The notes under the pieces are model-generated. The model saw only the letters and a list, made by a program, of their open reading frames with translations, was not told the origin of the DNA and did no database searches. Made by a program: the position numbers and the translations under genes. A DNA stretch of 64,000 bases from JABDGV01 sp964577935 (lineage in GTDB: Bacteria; Chlamydiota; Chlamydiia; Chlamydiales; FEN-1388): assembly GCA_964577935.1 (NCBI GenBank), contig CAZOAJ010000010.1:13564-77563 (forward strand). Reading direction: 5' to 3'. Below are positions 1 through 7,442 of this stretch, piece after piece. The stretch's first letter is position 1. The number at the start of each line of letters is the position of its first letter.

Positions 1-595
1 TAAAATTCTCCCCTTCGGAAACGGGTCGCTCTTTCGCAGACTTGCCGCCATTAAGGGACCGAAGGACAAAATCGACAGGTGTTTTGTAATGATTTGCATA
101 ATCGATCAGCCATGCTGAGCGCTTGGGTTTCCACGCCACACGGCTGGAATAGCGTATTGTCTCAACAATGGGACAGCTTGATCCTGGTTGAAAAAGATCT
201 TGCACATGATCATCTGTATCTTGAAACTGTTGAACGACGGTACTTTGTGCAGTTCCTTGAGAAGGCTGATCTTCATCAATTGAGCTATTGGCAACTGGCT
301 TCTTTGACTGGACCTGTGGGCAAGCACTTTCACCACTCTTGATGGAGGAGCTATTTTGAATAGACTCTAAGCCTATTTGATCAGATCTTTGTATGTCAGA
401 AAGCGAGACCTCAAACACCTGCTTTTTATTCAACGGTTGATCGGAAAATCCATCCTGAGCTCGTTCTTGTGTTCTTTTTTGAACAACAGAACACGTCTCT
501 CTATCAGATTTTTTTATCGTTTTAATGAGAGCTGCAACACCAACGGCTCCAAAAAGCAAACTACAAACTAGTAAAAACACGCGCGGCAATGACAT
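1..595 (-). CDS. Membrane-anchored conserved protein, C-terminus cut by window edge
   Basis: Reading the minus strand from an ATG at 595 gives an open frame of 198 codons that runs off the left edge, so only the N-terminal part is present. Residues 4-24 are hydrophobic (signal anchor or signal peptide), followed by a low-complexity polar linker rich in Ser, Gln and Asp. A more ordered region begins near residue 150, with the segment WKPKRSAWLIDYANHY. The gene starts 13 bases after the HU-like gene stops, so the two are probably cotranscribed. In Chlamydia the HU/IHF gene (CT267) is followed by the conserved gene CT266, and I suspect this is its counterpart; that rests on gene order and memory. 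No enzymatic function can be assigned from the visible part. Confidence 0.7.
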   Translation of the reverse strand, partial: MSLPRVFLLVCSLLFGAVGVAALIKTIKKSDRETCSVVQKRTQERAQDGFSDQPLNKKQVFEVSLSDIQRSDQIGLESIQNSSSIKSGESACPQVQSKKPVANSSIDEDQPSQGTAQSTVVQQFQDTDDHVQDLFQPGSSCPIVETIRYSSRVAWKPKRSAWLIDYANHYKTPVDFVLRSLNGGKSAKERPVSEGENF

Positions 596-608
596 ATCCT
601 CTCAAACC

Positions 609-1046
609 TCACTCAGCTGGGATATTCGGCGATTCACTTTCAATAACATCCTTCATCCTCTTTCCCGGGCTAAACTTAACAACCAGCTTCGGAGGAATTT
701 TGATGGCAATAGAGGCTTTTTTGGGATTTCTCCCAATTTTACCTCTTCTTTGGACTACTTCGAATACCCCAAAATCTCGGATCTCTATACGTGCACCTTG
801 GGATAAAACATCAGTCATAGCATCCAAAAAGGCTTGTATTATGTTTCGTACATCATTTGGATGAATTCCTTTTTCCTGTGAGATATAGCTTACAAGCTCT
901 TTCTTCGTCCAGGTAGAAGGAACCCTTTTTCGACCATAGTTTCCACCTCGAGAAGCATGCTGAGAACGACCTCCGCCACGAGCTTCCCCAGTGATGGAAT
1001 CGCCTGAATTTTCCTGAGGGGCATCTCCCCTTTTGGATTGTTTCAT
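609..1046 (-). CDS. HU/IHF-family DNA-binding protein with basic N-terminal tail
   Basis: The C-terminal ~100 of 145 residues form a HU/IHF domain: TKKELVSYISQ at the start of helix 1, the core IEIRDFGVFEV, and the DNA-binding arm with GRNPKK, matching the family's RNP consensus. These histone-like proteins bend DNA and help organise the nucleoid. The unusual part is about 45 residues in front of the domain, rich in Gly, Arg, Ser and Gln (GEARGGGRSQ), which ordinary HU proteins of 90-100 residues lack. The start is the ATG at 1046; a later internal start would remove the tail, but no better ATG lies near the domain. It precedes the membrane-protein gene at 595, matching the chlamydial himD/ihfA (CT267) neighbourhood. 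Whether it acts as HU or IHF cannot be told. Confidence 0.9.
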   Translation of the reverse strand: MKQSKRGDAPQENSGDSITGEARGGGRSQHASRGGNYGRKRVPSTWTKKELVSYISQEKGIHPNDVRNIIQAFLDAMTDVLSQGARIEIRDFGVFEVVQRRGKIGRNPKKASIAIKIPPKLVVKFSPGKRMKDVIESESPNIPAE

Positions 1047-1168
1047 GGCTATTATGGACCTTGTTCTTAAATCGACCGGATTTTCATTGCTCGTCTCTTT
1101 TCACTCAAGAGCTTAATTTCACGATCTGAGTAAATAAGAGAGTTTTTTATTTTAAGAAACCTCCACCC

Positions 1169-2464
1169 TCAAACGGCTTCGATCAAAAATCGATTCTTTT
1201 TACCGCAAGAGATGATGAGATAAACTCCTCCAATAAAATCTTCTTCGCAAATTTTGAGTTGTTCATCGCTAACTTTTACGTTGTTGAGCGAAATACCTCC
1301 ATTACGCAAAAGTCTTCGAGCTTCTGACTTACTTGGCATAATCCCTGAAAGAACAGTAACGTCGATGAGAGAAATGGAAACAAGCTGATTTCGCGGCAAC
1401 GTGGCTGTTTGAATTTCAGTCTTTAACTGAGTCATCGCATCAAAGGTCAGCTCAGCCTTATGTCCTGGATGAGCTAAAGCTGTGACTTTTTCTGCTTTAT
1501 CAACTGCAGATTGACCATGAACAGCTTTTGTAACTTCACGTGCAAGCACCTTTTGAACAGTATTGGGAATATATCCTTCCTGATTCATGCTCTTCTCAAG
1601 ATGTAAAATTTCATCCATTTCAAGCATCGTCAGGGACTTCAAAAGTTTGATAACATCGCGATCTTCGACACGTATGAAGTATTGATAAAATTCATAAGCT
1701 GAAAGCCTTTCTTCTGATAACCAAACGGCTCCTTTTTCTGACTTCCCAAACTTCTGCCCATCATTTTTTACGAGTAAGGGAAGAGTAACACCGTACACTT
1801 CTTTCCCATCAAGACGCCGGACAAGATCTGTTCCTGCGGTAATGTTTCCCCACTGGTCACTACCTCCTATCTGAACCTGAACACCATATTTTTTATGGAG
1901 ATGATAGAAATCATATGCCTGAAGAAGTTGATAGCTAAATTCAGTATAACTTAACCCCTCTTCGGAATTCAGCCGTCCTTTAACCGAATCTTTTGAAAGC
2001 ATAACGCCTAATCGAAAATACTTACCCACATCGCGAAGAAAATCGATATAGCTAAATTCTTTAAACCAATCGTAGTTATTCAGCACAACAGGAGCGGGTT
2101 CAGATCCTTGCGGGCGGAGAACCGCTTCAACATTTTTTCTAATACCAATAATGTTTTTCTGAAGATCATCTTCTGACAAGAAGGGTCGTTCAGTGCTTTT
2201 GCCCGAAGGATCTCCAATAAGCCCTGTAGCGCCTCCTACAATAGCATATGGAGTATGCCCAAAGCGTTGAAACCATTTCAACCCCTGCAAAGCTATCAAG
2301 TTCCCTACATGAAGAGAATCGGCAGTCGGATCAAATCCACAGTATACCTTGAGCTTTTTTCCTTCTGACAACATCTTTTTAAGATCTTGACCCGTTATCG
2401 CATCAATAAGACCTCGCTCTTCCATATGATCGAGTACTGTTGTCATCGAATTGGCTTCTTTCAT
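1169..2464 (-). CDS. tyrS: Tyrosyl-tRNA synthetase
   Basis: Class I aminoacyl-tRNA synthetase that charges tRNA-Tyr in the cytoplasm. The Rossmann catalytic domain shows YCGFDPTADSLHVGN, in which HVGN is the HIGH-type motif, then GGATGLIGDPSGK, the tyrosine-pocket region QVQIGGSDQWGN, and KFGKS as the KMSKS loop. An S4-type RNA-binding domain closes the C-terminus (SEARRLLRNGGI). The frame stays open up to a GTG at 2488, but I choose the ATG at 2464 because AAGGTG lies about 8 bases before it; an ATG at 2446 is also possible. About 430 residues is normal for the family. It stands alone on the minus strand, upstream of the HU-like gene but separated by about 120 bases. Confidence 0.96.
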   Translation of the reverse strand: MKEANSMTTVLDHMEERGLIDAITGQDLKKMLSEGKKLKVYCGFDPTADSLHVGNLIALQGLKWFQRFGHTPYAIVGGATGLIGDPSGKSTERPFLSEDDLQKNIIGIRKNVEAVLRPQGSEPAPVVLNNYDWFKEFSYIDFLRDVGKYFRLGVMLSKDSVKGRLNSEEGLSYTEFSYQLLQAYDFYHLHKKYGVQVQIGGSDQWGNITAGTDLVRRLDGKEVYGVTLPLLVKNDGQKFGKSEKGAVWLSEERLSAYEFYQYFIRVEDRDVIKLLKSLTMLEMDEILHLEKSMNQEGYIPNTVQKVLAREVTKAVHGQSAVDKAEKVTALAHPGHKAELTFDAMTQLKTEIQTATLPRNQLVSISLIDVTVLSGIMPSKSEARRLLRNGGISLNNVKVSDEQLKICEEDFIGGVYLIISCGKKNRFLIEAV

Positions 2465-2665
2465 GAGTTGACACCTTGTACTATGCACTCAGGAACTATA
2501 AGAAAATAACTTGAAAAGTTCCTTAGCTCATGCCGTTTGAAAATGATATCCCATGATACTATCGAACTTTGAAGTTTTTCTCCTTAATTGTTATCAATTG
2601 TACTAAGGATCGCTTGCTGTATATAGCTAGAAAACAGGACAGGTCAACCCCAAGAATATACCAAC

Positions 2666-2998
2666 ATGCCTAATCGATACGCAAAAGAAAGTAAATCCAT
2701 ACGGAAAATTCGTCAGAAGGTGAAAGAAAAACTCAAGCTTGAAGCAAAAGCTATGGGGAAACGGACCTTGAAACAGGTTCAAAAAATCATTCATCTTCAA
2801 GCCGAGGCCCAGATCAATGAAGCGAAAGCTACAAAGACCAAGAAGCGAGGACGCCCACGTAAACATACCCAAGAAGAAATAATTAACACGTTGAGAAGCA
2901 AGGTTCTTAGGCAAGTGTCTCAAGTAACTGAACAAGTTGAAAAAGTAACCGTTATATCAAAACGTATTCCTACATCAAATAATCCAATTCCTGAATGA
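2666..2998 (+). CDS. Small basic AT-hook protein
   Basis: A 110-residue, strongly basic protein that I do not recognise as a named family. The N-terminal half is Lys/Arg-rich and predicted helical (IRKIRQKVKEKLKLEAKAM). At about residues 60-66 it has KRGRPRK, a textbook AT-hook core (RGRP flanked by basic residues) that binds the minor groove of AT-rich DNA. A C-terminal amphipathic stretch with repeated Val/Gln (VLRQVSQVTEQVEKV) could be a coiled coil. The upstream ribosome-binding site is weak, and a 102-codon frame lies on the opposite strand; I prefer this strand because of the motif and composition. A nucleoid-associated or regulatory role is inference. It stands between tyrS and the convergent NIF3-family gene. 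Confidence 0.65.
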   Translation: MPNRYAKESKSIRKIRQKVKEKLKLEAKAMGKRTLKQVQKIIHLQAEAQINEAKATKTKKRGRPRKHTQEEIINTLRSKVLRQVSQVTEQVEKVTVISKRIPTSNNPIPE

Positions 2999-3019
2999 TC
3001 TTAGGAAATAACAGTCCTA

Positions 3020-3790
3020 TTAAAAAGGATTTTCTTCATCGATATAGATTGACTCTAAGCCAAAGACTTCTTGAAGGTGCCGCCCTAATAACTGTACGCC
3101 AGTCGTTTCAGTTGCTTTATGCCCGAAACAGAGAAAGTTTACCCCCTCTTCTTTCGCCATATGCCATATGGGCTCATCGGCCGTGCCAGTAATAAAACAA
3201 TCAACCCTCTTTTCAATGGCTTCCGGAAAAAATCGATGCCCAGAGCCAGTTATCATTGCTGCCGAATGAATAGGTCGATCAGAGGCTTTGACAAGCGTTC
3301 CTTGGACTCCCCAAATTTTTTGAAGGGTTTGATAGAGTTCTTCGACCGCAATGGGATGAAATAGCCCCTGAACACCTATAGCCATTCCTTTATAGAATCC
3401 AAAAGGTTTTAAGTCGTACCAGCCAAGTTTATTTGCAATAGGCCATGCATTTCCTAAGGCAGTGTGAGCATCAATCGGAAGATGATAGCCATAAAGATGA
3501 ATACCGGAGTTGATAAGAAGTTCAATTTTTCTTCGAAGAACCCCTCTTATATCGCTGATTGCTCCTCTTAAAAAAAGTCCATGATGAACAAAAAGAGCAT
3601 CTATGTCTAATTCTTGAGCCTTTTTTATCACATTGAGAGAAGCAGTAACAGCCGTCCCAATTTTACGAATGGGTCTCGTTCCTTCAAATTGAAGTCCATT
3701 GATCGAACCATCATCAAAGCAATCAGCTTCAAGAAGTTTGTTGACATATCGCGAGAGTGTAGTATGATCCATTGTGCAATTAAGAGCCAT
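3020..3790 (-). CDS. NIF3-family (YbgI/DUF34) dinuclear-metal protein
   Basis: Member of the NIF3/YbgI family, often annotated as GTP cyclohydrolase 1 type 2 homologue, whose true reaction is unsettled. Family landmarks are visible: an N-terminal NGLQFEG, the metal-binding FVHHGLF, YGYHLPIDAH with further His/Asp ligands, and the C-terminal GHKATE. Length (256 residues) fits the single-domain bacterial form. The ATG at 3790 is used; an in-frame ATG at 3772 would give a more usual start. In Chlamydia trachomatis the NIF3-like gene CT108 lies close to groEL-groES-pepF (CT110-112), and here it sits about 3 kb from the same cluster, which supports orthology. Confidence 0.88.
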   Translation of the reverse strand: MALNCTMDHTTLSRYVNKLLEADCFDDGSINGLQFEGTRPIRKIGTAVTASLNVIKKAQELDIDALFVHHGLFLRGAISDIRGVLRRKIELLINSGIHLYGYHLPIDAHTALGNAWPIANKLGWYDLKPFGFYKGMAIGVQGLFHPIAVEELYQTLQKIWGVQGTLVKASDRPIHSAAMITGSGHRFFPEAIEKRVDCFITGTADEPIWHMAKEEGVNFLCFGHKATETTGVQLLGRHLQEVFGLESIYIDEENPF

Positions 3791-3892
3791 GTTAGGTAGT
3801 AAATATCACGCAAAATGACTAAATTGCCAATCAGATTCGATATCTGAATATATGTTCTTTGCAAATGTCAATCTTTACGACTGTGAGCCCTT

Positions 3893-4576
3893 ATGGAATT
3901 TGAAGAAATCAAAGAAAAAGTGGGAATCAAAGCCGCAAGCTTGATTAAACCGCAAACGACGATAGGACTTGGGTCGGGATCCACCGCAAAAGCATTCATC
4001 AAGGCAGTAATAAGAAGGCATATTGATGAAAACATCACAATTCGCTGCGTCCCAACATCAGTAGAAACAGAAAATCTTGCAAGACAGGGAAGACTTCCTC
4101 TTCTGACAGATTTTTCTCGCCCAATGAGTATAGACACAACTTTTGATGGTGCCGATTGGATAGATAATTCAAAGAGAGTGATTAAAGGCTATGGCGGGGC
4201 ACTTCTGCGCGAGAAAATAGTAGCTTCGGCGTCTAAACAACTTGTTTTGATGATTGATGAGCGAAAGCTGTGTCCTACATTAACAGGAAAGCTTTTACCG
4301 ATAGAAATCGTATCTTTTGGATTCGCAACAACAATTCACCACATCGAACGATTGGGAGGAAAAGGAACTCTGCGCACTAAACTCGATAAAACACTCTATT
4401 ATACAGATAATCACAACCTTATTTTTGATATTGAAATCCCTGCCGACATAGAAATCGATTCGTGGAACCAAAGGATTCGATTGATACCAGGTGTTGTTGA
4501 AACTGGGCTTTTTATCGGGTTCAATCCAACAGTTATCGTAGGTTATTCCAATGGAAGTGTAGAAATGGAAGTGTAG
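3893..4576 (+). CDS. rpiA: Ribose-5-phosphate isomerase A
   Basis: Interconverts ribose 5-phosphate and ribulose 5-phosphate in the non-oxidative pentose phosphate pathway. The family motifs are in order: GLGSGSTA (phosphate loop, residue ~23 on), PTSVET, the catalytic DGAD, and KGYGGALLREK holding the catalytic Lys and Glu. In the last motif a Tyr replaces a Gly that is usually conserved. Length (227 residues) is normal. It is divergent from the NIF3-family gene with about 100 bases between them, and 48 bases ahead of the next gene. Its stop codon lies in a 14-base tandem duplication that has altered the C-terminus. Confidence 0.95.
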   Translation: MEFEEIKEKVGIKAASLIKPQTTIGLGSGSTAKAFIKAVIRRHIDENITIRCVPTSVETENLARQGRLPLLTDFSRPMSIDTTFDGADWIDNSKRVIKGYGGALLREKIVASASKQLVLMIDERKLCPTLTGKLLPIEIVSFGFATTIHHIERLGGKGTLRTKLDKTLYYTDNHNLIFDIEIPADIEIDSWNQRIRLIPGVVETGLFIGFNPTVIVGYSNGSVEMEV

Positions 4577-4582
4577 AAATGG
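4551..4582 (+). repeat. 14-bp tandem duplication across the rpiA stop codon
   Basis: The unit ATGGAAGTGTAGAA occurs at 4551-4564 and again at 4565-4578, followed by a partial third copy ATGG. Since 14 is not a multiple of three, the second copy is read in another frame and provides the TAG stop at 4574-4576. With one copy only, the frame would continue about nine residues further to a TAA. Confidence 0.9.
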
Positions 4583-4624
4583 ACGAGTTCAAACTTTCTA
4601 GATCATAAACTCTGAGGTTTAGTT

Positions 4625-5053
4625 GTGCAGTCAGACTATATTCAACTTGCTTTTGAGAAAATTGTCCAAACGCGAGTGTACACTTCTATTATACTGAAGT
4701 CTCATGGCGATTCATCTCCGGACAAAAGCTTCTCTTTATTTGTTGAACCAAGCGTAGGACAGGCTCTTCAAAGGCTTTTGATGAACGAGGAGCCCGAACG
4801 TCCCATGACCCACAATCTTATCGCTTCAATGTGTACGGGATATTCGATTCGCCTCAAGCAAGTGGTAATTAATGATCTTCAGGACAAGACCTTTTTTGCA
4901 CGAATCTTTCTTGAGCAAGAAAAGGACTCGATCCGTCATATTCTTGAAATTGATGCACGTCCAAGCGACTGTATTATTTTAGCTTTTATGCACAACGCGC
5001 CGATATTTTGTGCTCGAAATGTATTTGAAAAGACGATCCCCTATATTGAATGA
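4625..5053 (+). CDS. Bifunctional nuclease (BFN, DUF151) domain protein
   Basis: A 142-residue protein starting with GTG, with GAGG placed about 9 bases upstream. It matches the BFN/DUF151 fold: an N-terminal strand region, FVEPSVGQAL at the usual 'I.IG..EA' position, RPMTHNL where the family has RP.THDL, and IDARPSDCIILAF, matching the hallmark DARPSDAIALA. Family members have been reported to have combined DNase and RNase activity; the chlamydial role is unknown. It follows rpiA on the same strand with a 48-base gap and precedes pepF by 90 bases. The family assignment is firm, the activity is inferred. Confidence 0.85.
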   Translation: MQSDYIQLAFEKIVQTRVYTSIILKSHGDSSPDKSFSLFVEPSVGQALQRLLMNEEPERPMTHNLIASMCTGYSIRLKQVVINDLQDKTFFARIFLEQEKDSIRHILEIDARPSDCIILAFMHNAPIFCARNVFEKTIPYIE

Positions 5054-5143
5054 TAGGTGATTAACTCATGTTACGCAGAAGATCTGCCAATTTGTTTGGC
5101 GTAAGATAAGTGATTAATTAACCCTGAAATTAGATATTCTTCT

Positions 5144-6964
5144 ATGACAACTCCTCGCTCTTCTATAAAAACACTAGACACCTGGGATCTTGATCCACTT
5201 TATCCTTCAATTAAGGATTGGGAAGAGGATTACGCTCAAATATGCTCAGGAGATCTCCCTTTTCAAGAAATTTTAGAGCTTAAAGGGACTATTAAAAATG
5301 GACCTCAAGCACTAAAAAAAGTACTCTCAAGATTTTTTGAGATTGATCGCGCTTTACGAAAGCTCTACACATGGGCACATCTTGCATCTGATGTTGAAAT
5401 GACCGTCGAAGAGACACGAAGTGCCTATTCAAGAATTCAAGCATCCTACCATCTGTTTGGGCAGGCTGTTTCCTGGATTGAACCTGAGATTTTAGCCCTT
5501 GATGAAAAGCAATTATCTCTATATCTGCAGGCAGATGATCTCAGAGACTATACGTTTTACTTGGAGCGACTTGTGCGGATGAAGCCGCACACCCTAACCG
5601 AAAGAGAGGAAGAACTCATAGCGCTTGCTGAAGAGCCGCTCTCAAAAGTATATGGGACTTTTCGACTGTTTAATGATGCTGATCTCAAGTTCCCGGATGT
5701 GGCAGATTCTGAAGGAAATAAGCATCCCCTAACACATGCAACATACTCGCTTTATCTCAGGAGTAAGGATCGCATTCTTCGAAAAAACACCTTTACAACG
5801 CTTCACGAAAAATATAGAGAATTTGAAAATACTTTAGCCGAACTCCTGTCAGGCCAAGCGCAGAAGCAGATTTTTTCTGCAAAATCAAGAAAATACACTT
5901 CAGCTCTTGAGTGCACTCTTTTTCCTAAAAACATACCTGAAAGCGTTTATACAAACCTCATATCTTCTGTTCATCAGGAGATTGGCACTCTTCACAACTA
6001 CCTAGACCTCAAACGACGTGTTCTACAGCTTGATGAGCTCCATTTGTATGATGTCTATTCACCGATGTTCCCATCGATTGAGAGAACGTTTACCTTCGAT
6101 GAAGCAAATCAGCTTGTAATCGATTCGGTAGCTCCTCTTGGAGAGGCTTATCAAAAGACCCTTGCAGAAGGGCTACAGTCGAAGCGATGGGTAGATAGAT
6201 TTGAAAACCTCAATAAACGATCAGGAGCCTATTCAAGCGGGTGCTATGATAGCTATCCCTATATCCTGATGAATTTTACAGGCAAGTTACGAGATGTATT
6301 TACCCTAGCACATGAAGCCGGGCACAGCATGCATAGCTATTTGTCTCATAAAATGCAGCCCTATCACTACTCTGATTACCCCATATTTGTTGCTGAAGTC
6401 GCCTCCACTTTTAATGAAGAGCTTCTTCTAAACCACCTTCTTAAGACATCAAAATCTCCTGAAGAGCGAGCCTATCTTCTTTCAGAAAAGCTTGAGGATG
6501 TTCGCGCAACGCTTTTCAGACAAACAATGTTTGCTGAATTTGAAAAGACGATTCATGAAAGACTTGAATCTCGAAACCCTATTACTCCTGGATATCTCAA
6601 GTCTCTCTTTATCGATTTAAATAGAAGATATTTCGGGCCAAATACAGTTATTGATGAAGAAGTTGGGAGCGAATGGTCGAGAATACCCCACTTCTACTAC
6701 CATTTTTACGTCTACCAATATGCTACAGGAATATCTGCTGCAATGGCTTTAGCGAATGATGTCCTTGCGAAGACACCGAAATCACAAGAAAAATATCTTG
6801 AGTTTCTTTCATCAGGATCAATTGATTATCCTATCGCCCTCTTAAAGAGAGCTGGAGTAGATATGGAATCTCAAAAACCTGTCGTCCAAGCGATTGGGAG
6901 ATTCAAACAGCTAACCGATCAACTGGAAAAAGAACTTTTAGCACTTGGAATGCTAAAGTGCTAA
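5144..6964 (+). CDS. pepF: Oligoendopeptidase F (M3 metallopeptidase)
   Basis: Cytoplasmic zinc oligopeptidase of the M3B family. The zinc-binding HEAGH lies at residues 390-394 in LAHEAGHSMHSYLS, and the third ligand is probably a Glu in EVASTFNEELL about 25 residues on. The C-terminal SEWSRIPHFYYHFYVYQYATG is the substrate-binding Tyr/His region typical of PepF. Length (606 residues) is full. In Chlamydia the order groEL-groES-pepF (CT110-112) is known; here pepF lies just upstream of groES on the same strand. The final codons and the TAA stop form the second arm of a perfect CIRCE operator, so the C-terminal residues LALGMLKC are encoded by a regulatory site. Confidence 0.96.
   Translation: MTTPRSSIKTLDTWDLDPLYPSIKDWEEDYAQICSGDLPFQEILELKGTIKNGPQALKKVLSRFFEIDRALRKLYTWAHLASDVEMTVEETRSAYSRIQASYHLFGQAVSWIEPEILALDEKQLSLYLQADDLRDYTFYLERLVRMKPHTLTEREEELIALAEEPLSKVYGTFRLFNDADLKFPDVADSEGNKHPLTHATYSLYLRSKDRILRKNTFTTLHEKYREFENTLAELLSGQAQKQIFSAKSRKYTSALECTLFPKNIPESVYTNLISSVHQEIGTLHNYLDLKRRVLQLDELHLYDVYSPMFPSIERTFTFDEANQLVIDSVAPLGEAYQKTLAEGLQSKRWVDRFENLNKRSGAYSSGCYDSYPYILMNFTGKLRDVFTLAHEAGHSMHSYLSHKMQPYHYSDYPIFVAEVASTFNEELLLNHLLKTSKSPEERAYLLSEKLEDVRATLFRQTMFAEFEKTIHERLESRNPITPGYLKSLFIDLNRRYFGPNTVIDEEVGSEWSRIPHFYYHFYVYQYATGISAAMALANDVLAKTPKSQEKYLEFLSSGSIDYPIALLKRAGVDMESQKPVVQAIGRFKQLTDQLEKELLALGMLKC
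6938..6964 (+). promoter_or_regulatory. CIRCE operator (HrcA binding site) for groESL
   Basis: A perfect inverted repeat TTAGCACTT-N9-AAGTGCTAA with arms at 6938-6946 and 6956-6964. The consensus CIRCE is TTAGCACTC-N9-GAGTGCTAA, so each arm differs only in its inner base. It is bound by the heat-shock repressor HrcA in Chlamydia and many other bacteria. It ends 65 bases before the groES start and lies entirely inside the pepF coding sequence. The promoter it controls was not identified with confidence. Confidence 0.92.
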
Positions 6965-7029
6965 TTTCACTTGAAGGTAATTAGCTTTTCATCGTAGCTT
7001 TTAATCGTTCATGACAAGAGGAAAGGCCT

Positions 7030-7344
7030 ATGGCACAAACACAACAGCAAGCGAAAGCAACATTGAAGCCCCTTTCAAACCGAGTGCTCGTGAAGCGCTT
7101 GGAAGCTGAAGAAACAATGAAAGGTGGTATCATACTCCCTGATACAGCCAAGAAAAAGCAAGAAACGGCTGAAGTCGTCGCAGTAGGACCTGGTAAATGC
7201 GATAAAAATGGGCAACTTATTCCCATGCCAGTCAAAGTAGGCGATGTAATCCTTATGGACAAATACTCAGGACAGGAAGTGACTATCAATGATGAAGAAC
7301 ATGTTATTGTTCGATCTGACGACATCATCGCAATAGTCAAATAA
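7030..7344 (+). CDS. groES: Co-chaperonin GroES
   Basis: The heptameric lid of the GroEL folding chamber. Typical features are LSNRVLVKRLEAEE at the start of the beta barrel, the mobile loop ETMKGGIILPDTAK (GGI.LP), and the closing HVIVRSDDIIAIVK. The ATG follows AGAGGAAAGG, a strong ribosome-binding site. Length (104 residues) includes a short extra N-terminal segment compared with the ~97 of E. coli, as in other chlamydiae. It is followed after 98 bases by groEL and is very probably under HrcA/CIRCE control. Confidence 0.97.
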   Translation: MAQTQQQAKATLKPLSNRVLVKRLEAEETMKGGIILPDTAKKKQETAEVVAVGPGKCDKNGQLIPMPVKVGDVILMDKYSGQEVTINDEEHVIVRSDDIIAIVK

Positions 7345-7356
7345 GTTCGATTTATT

Positions 7357-7387
7357 ACCGCCATCTTTGCGAAAAAAACTTGGCGGT
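7357..7387 (+). other. Inverted repeat in the groES-groEL gap
   Basis: ACCGCCA at 7357-7363 and TGGCGGT at 7381-7387 can form a 7-bp stem with a 17-base loop containing an A7 run. It has no T-run after it, so it is not a clear terminator; it could be an RNA-processing or partial attenuation element between the two chaperonin genes. The function is a guess. Confidence 0.4.
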
Positions 7388-7442
7388 TTAAAGGAACTTT
7401 TCCCAATTAATACCTCGATTAATTTGAAGGCGAATAAGAGCT

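Noticed and set aside
2627..2935. 102-codon minus-strand frame opposite the AT-hook gene
   Set aside because: Its product is an odd Phe/Leu-rich sequence produced by reading Lys-rich codons backwards; the plus strand has the motif and sensible composition.
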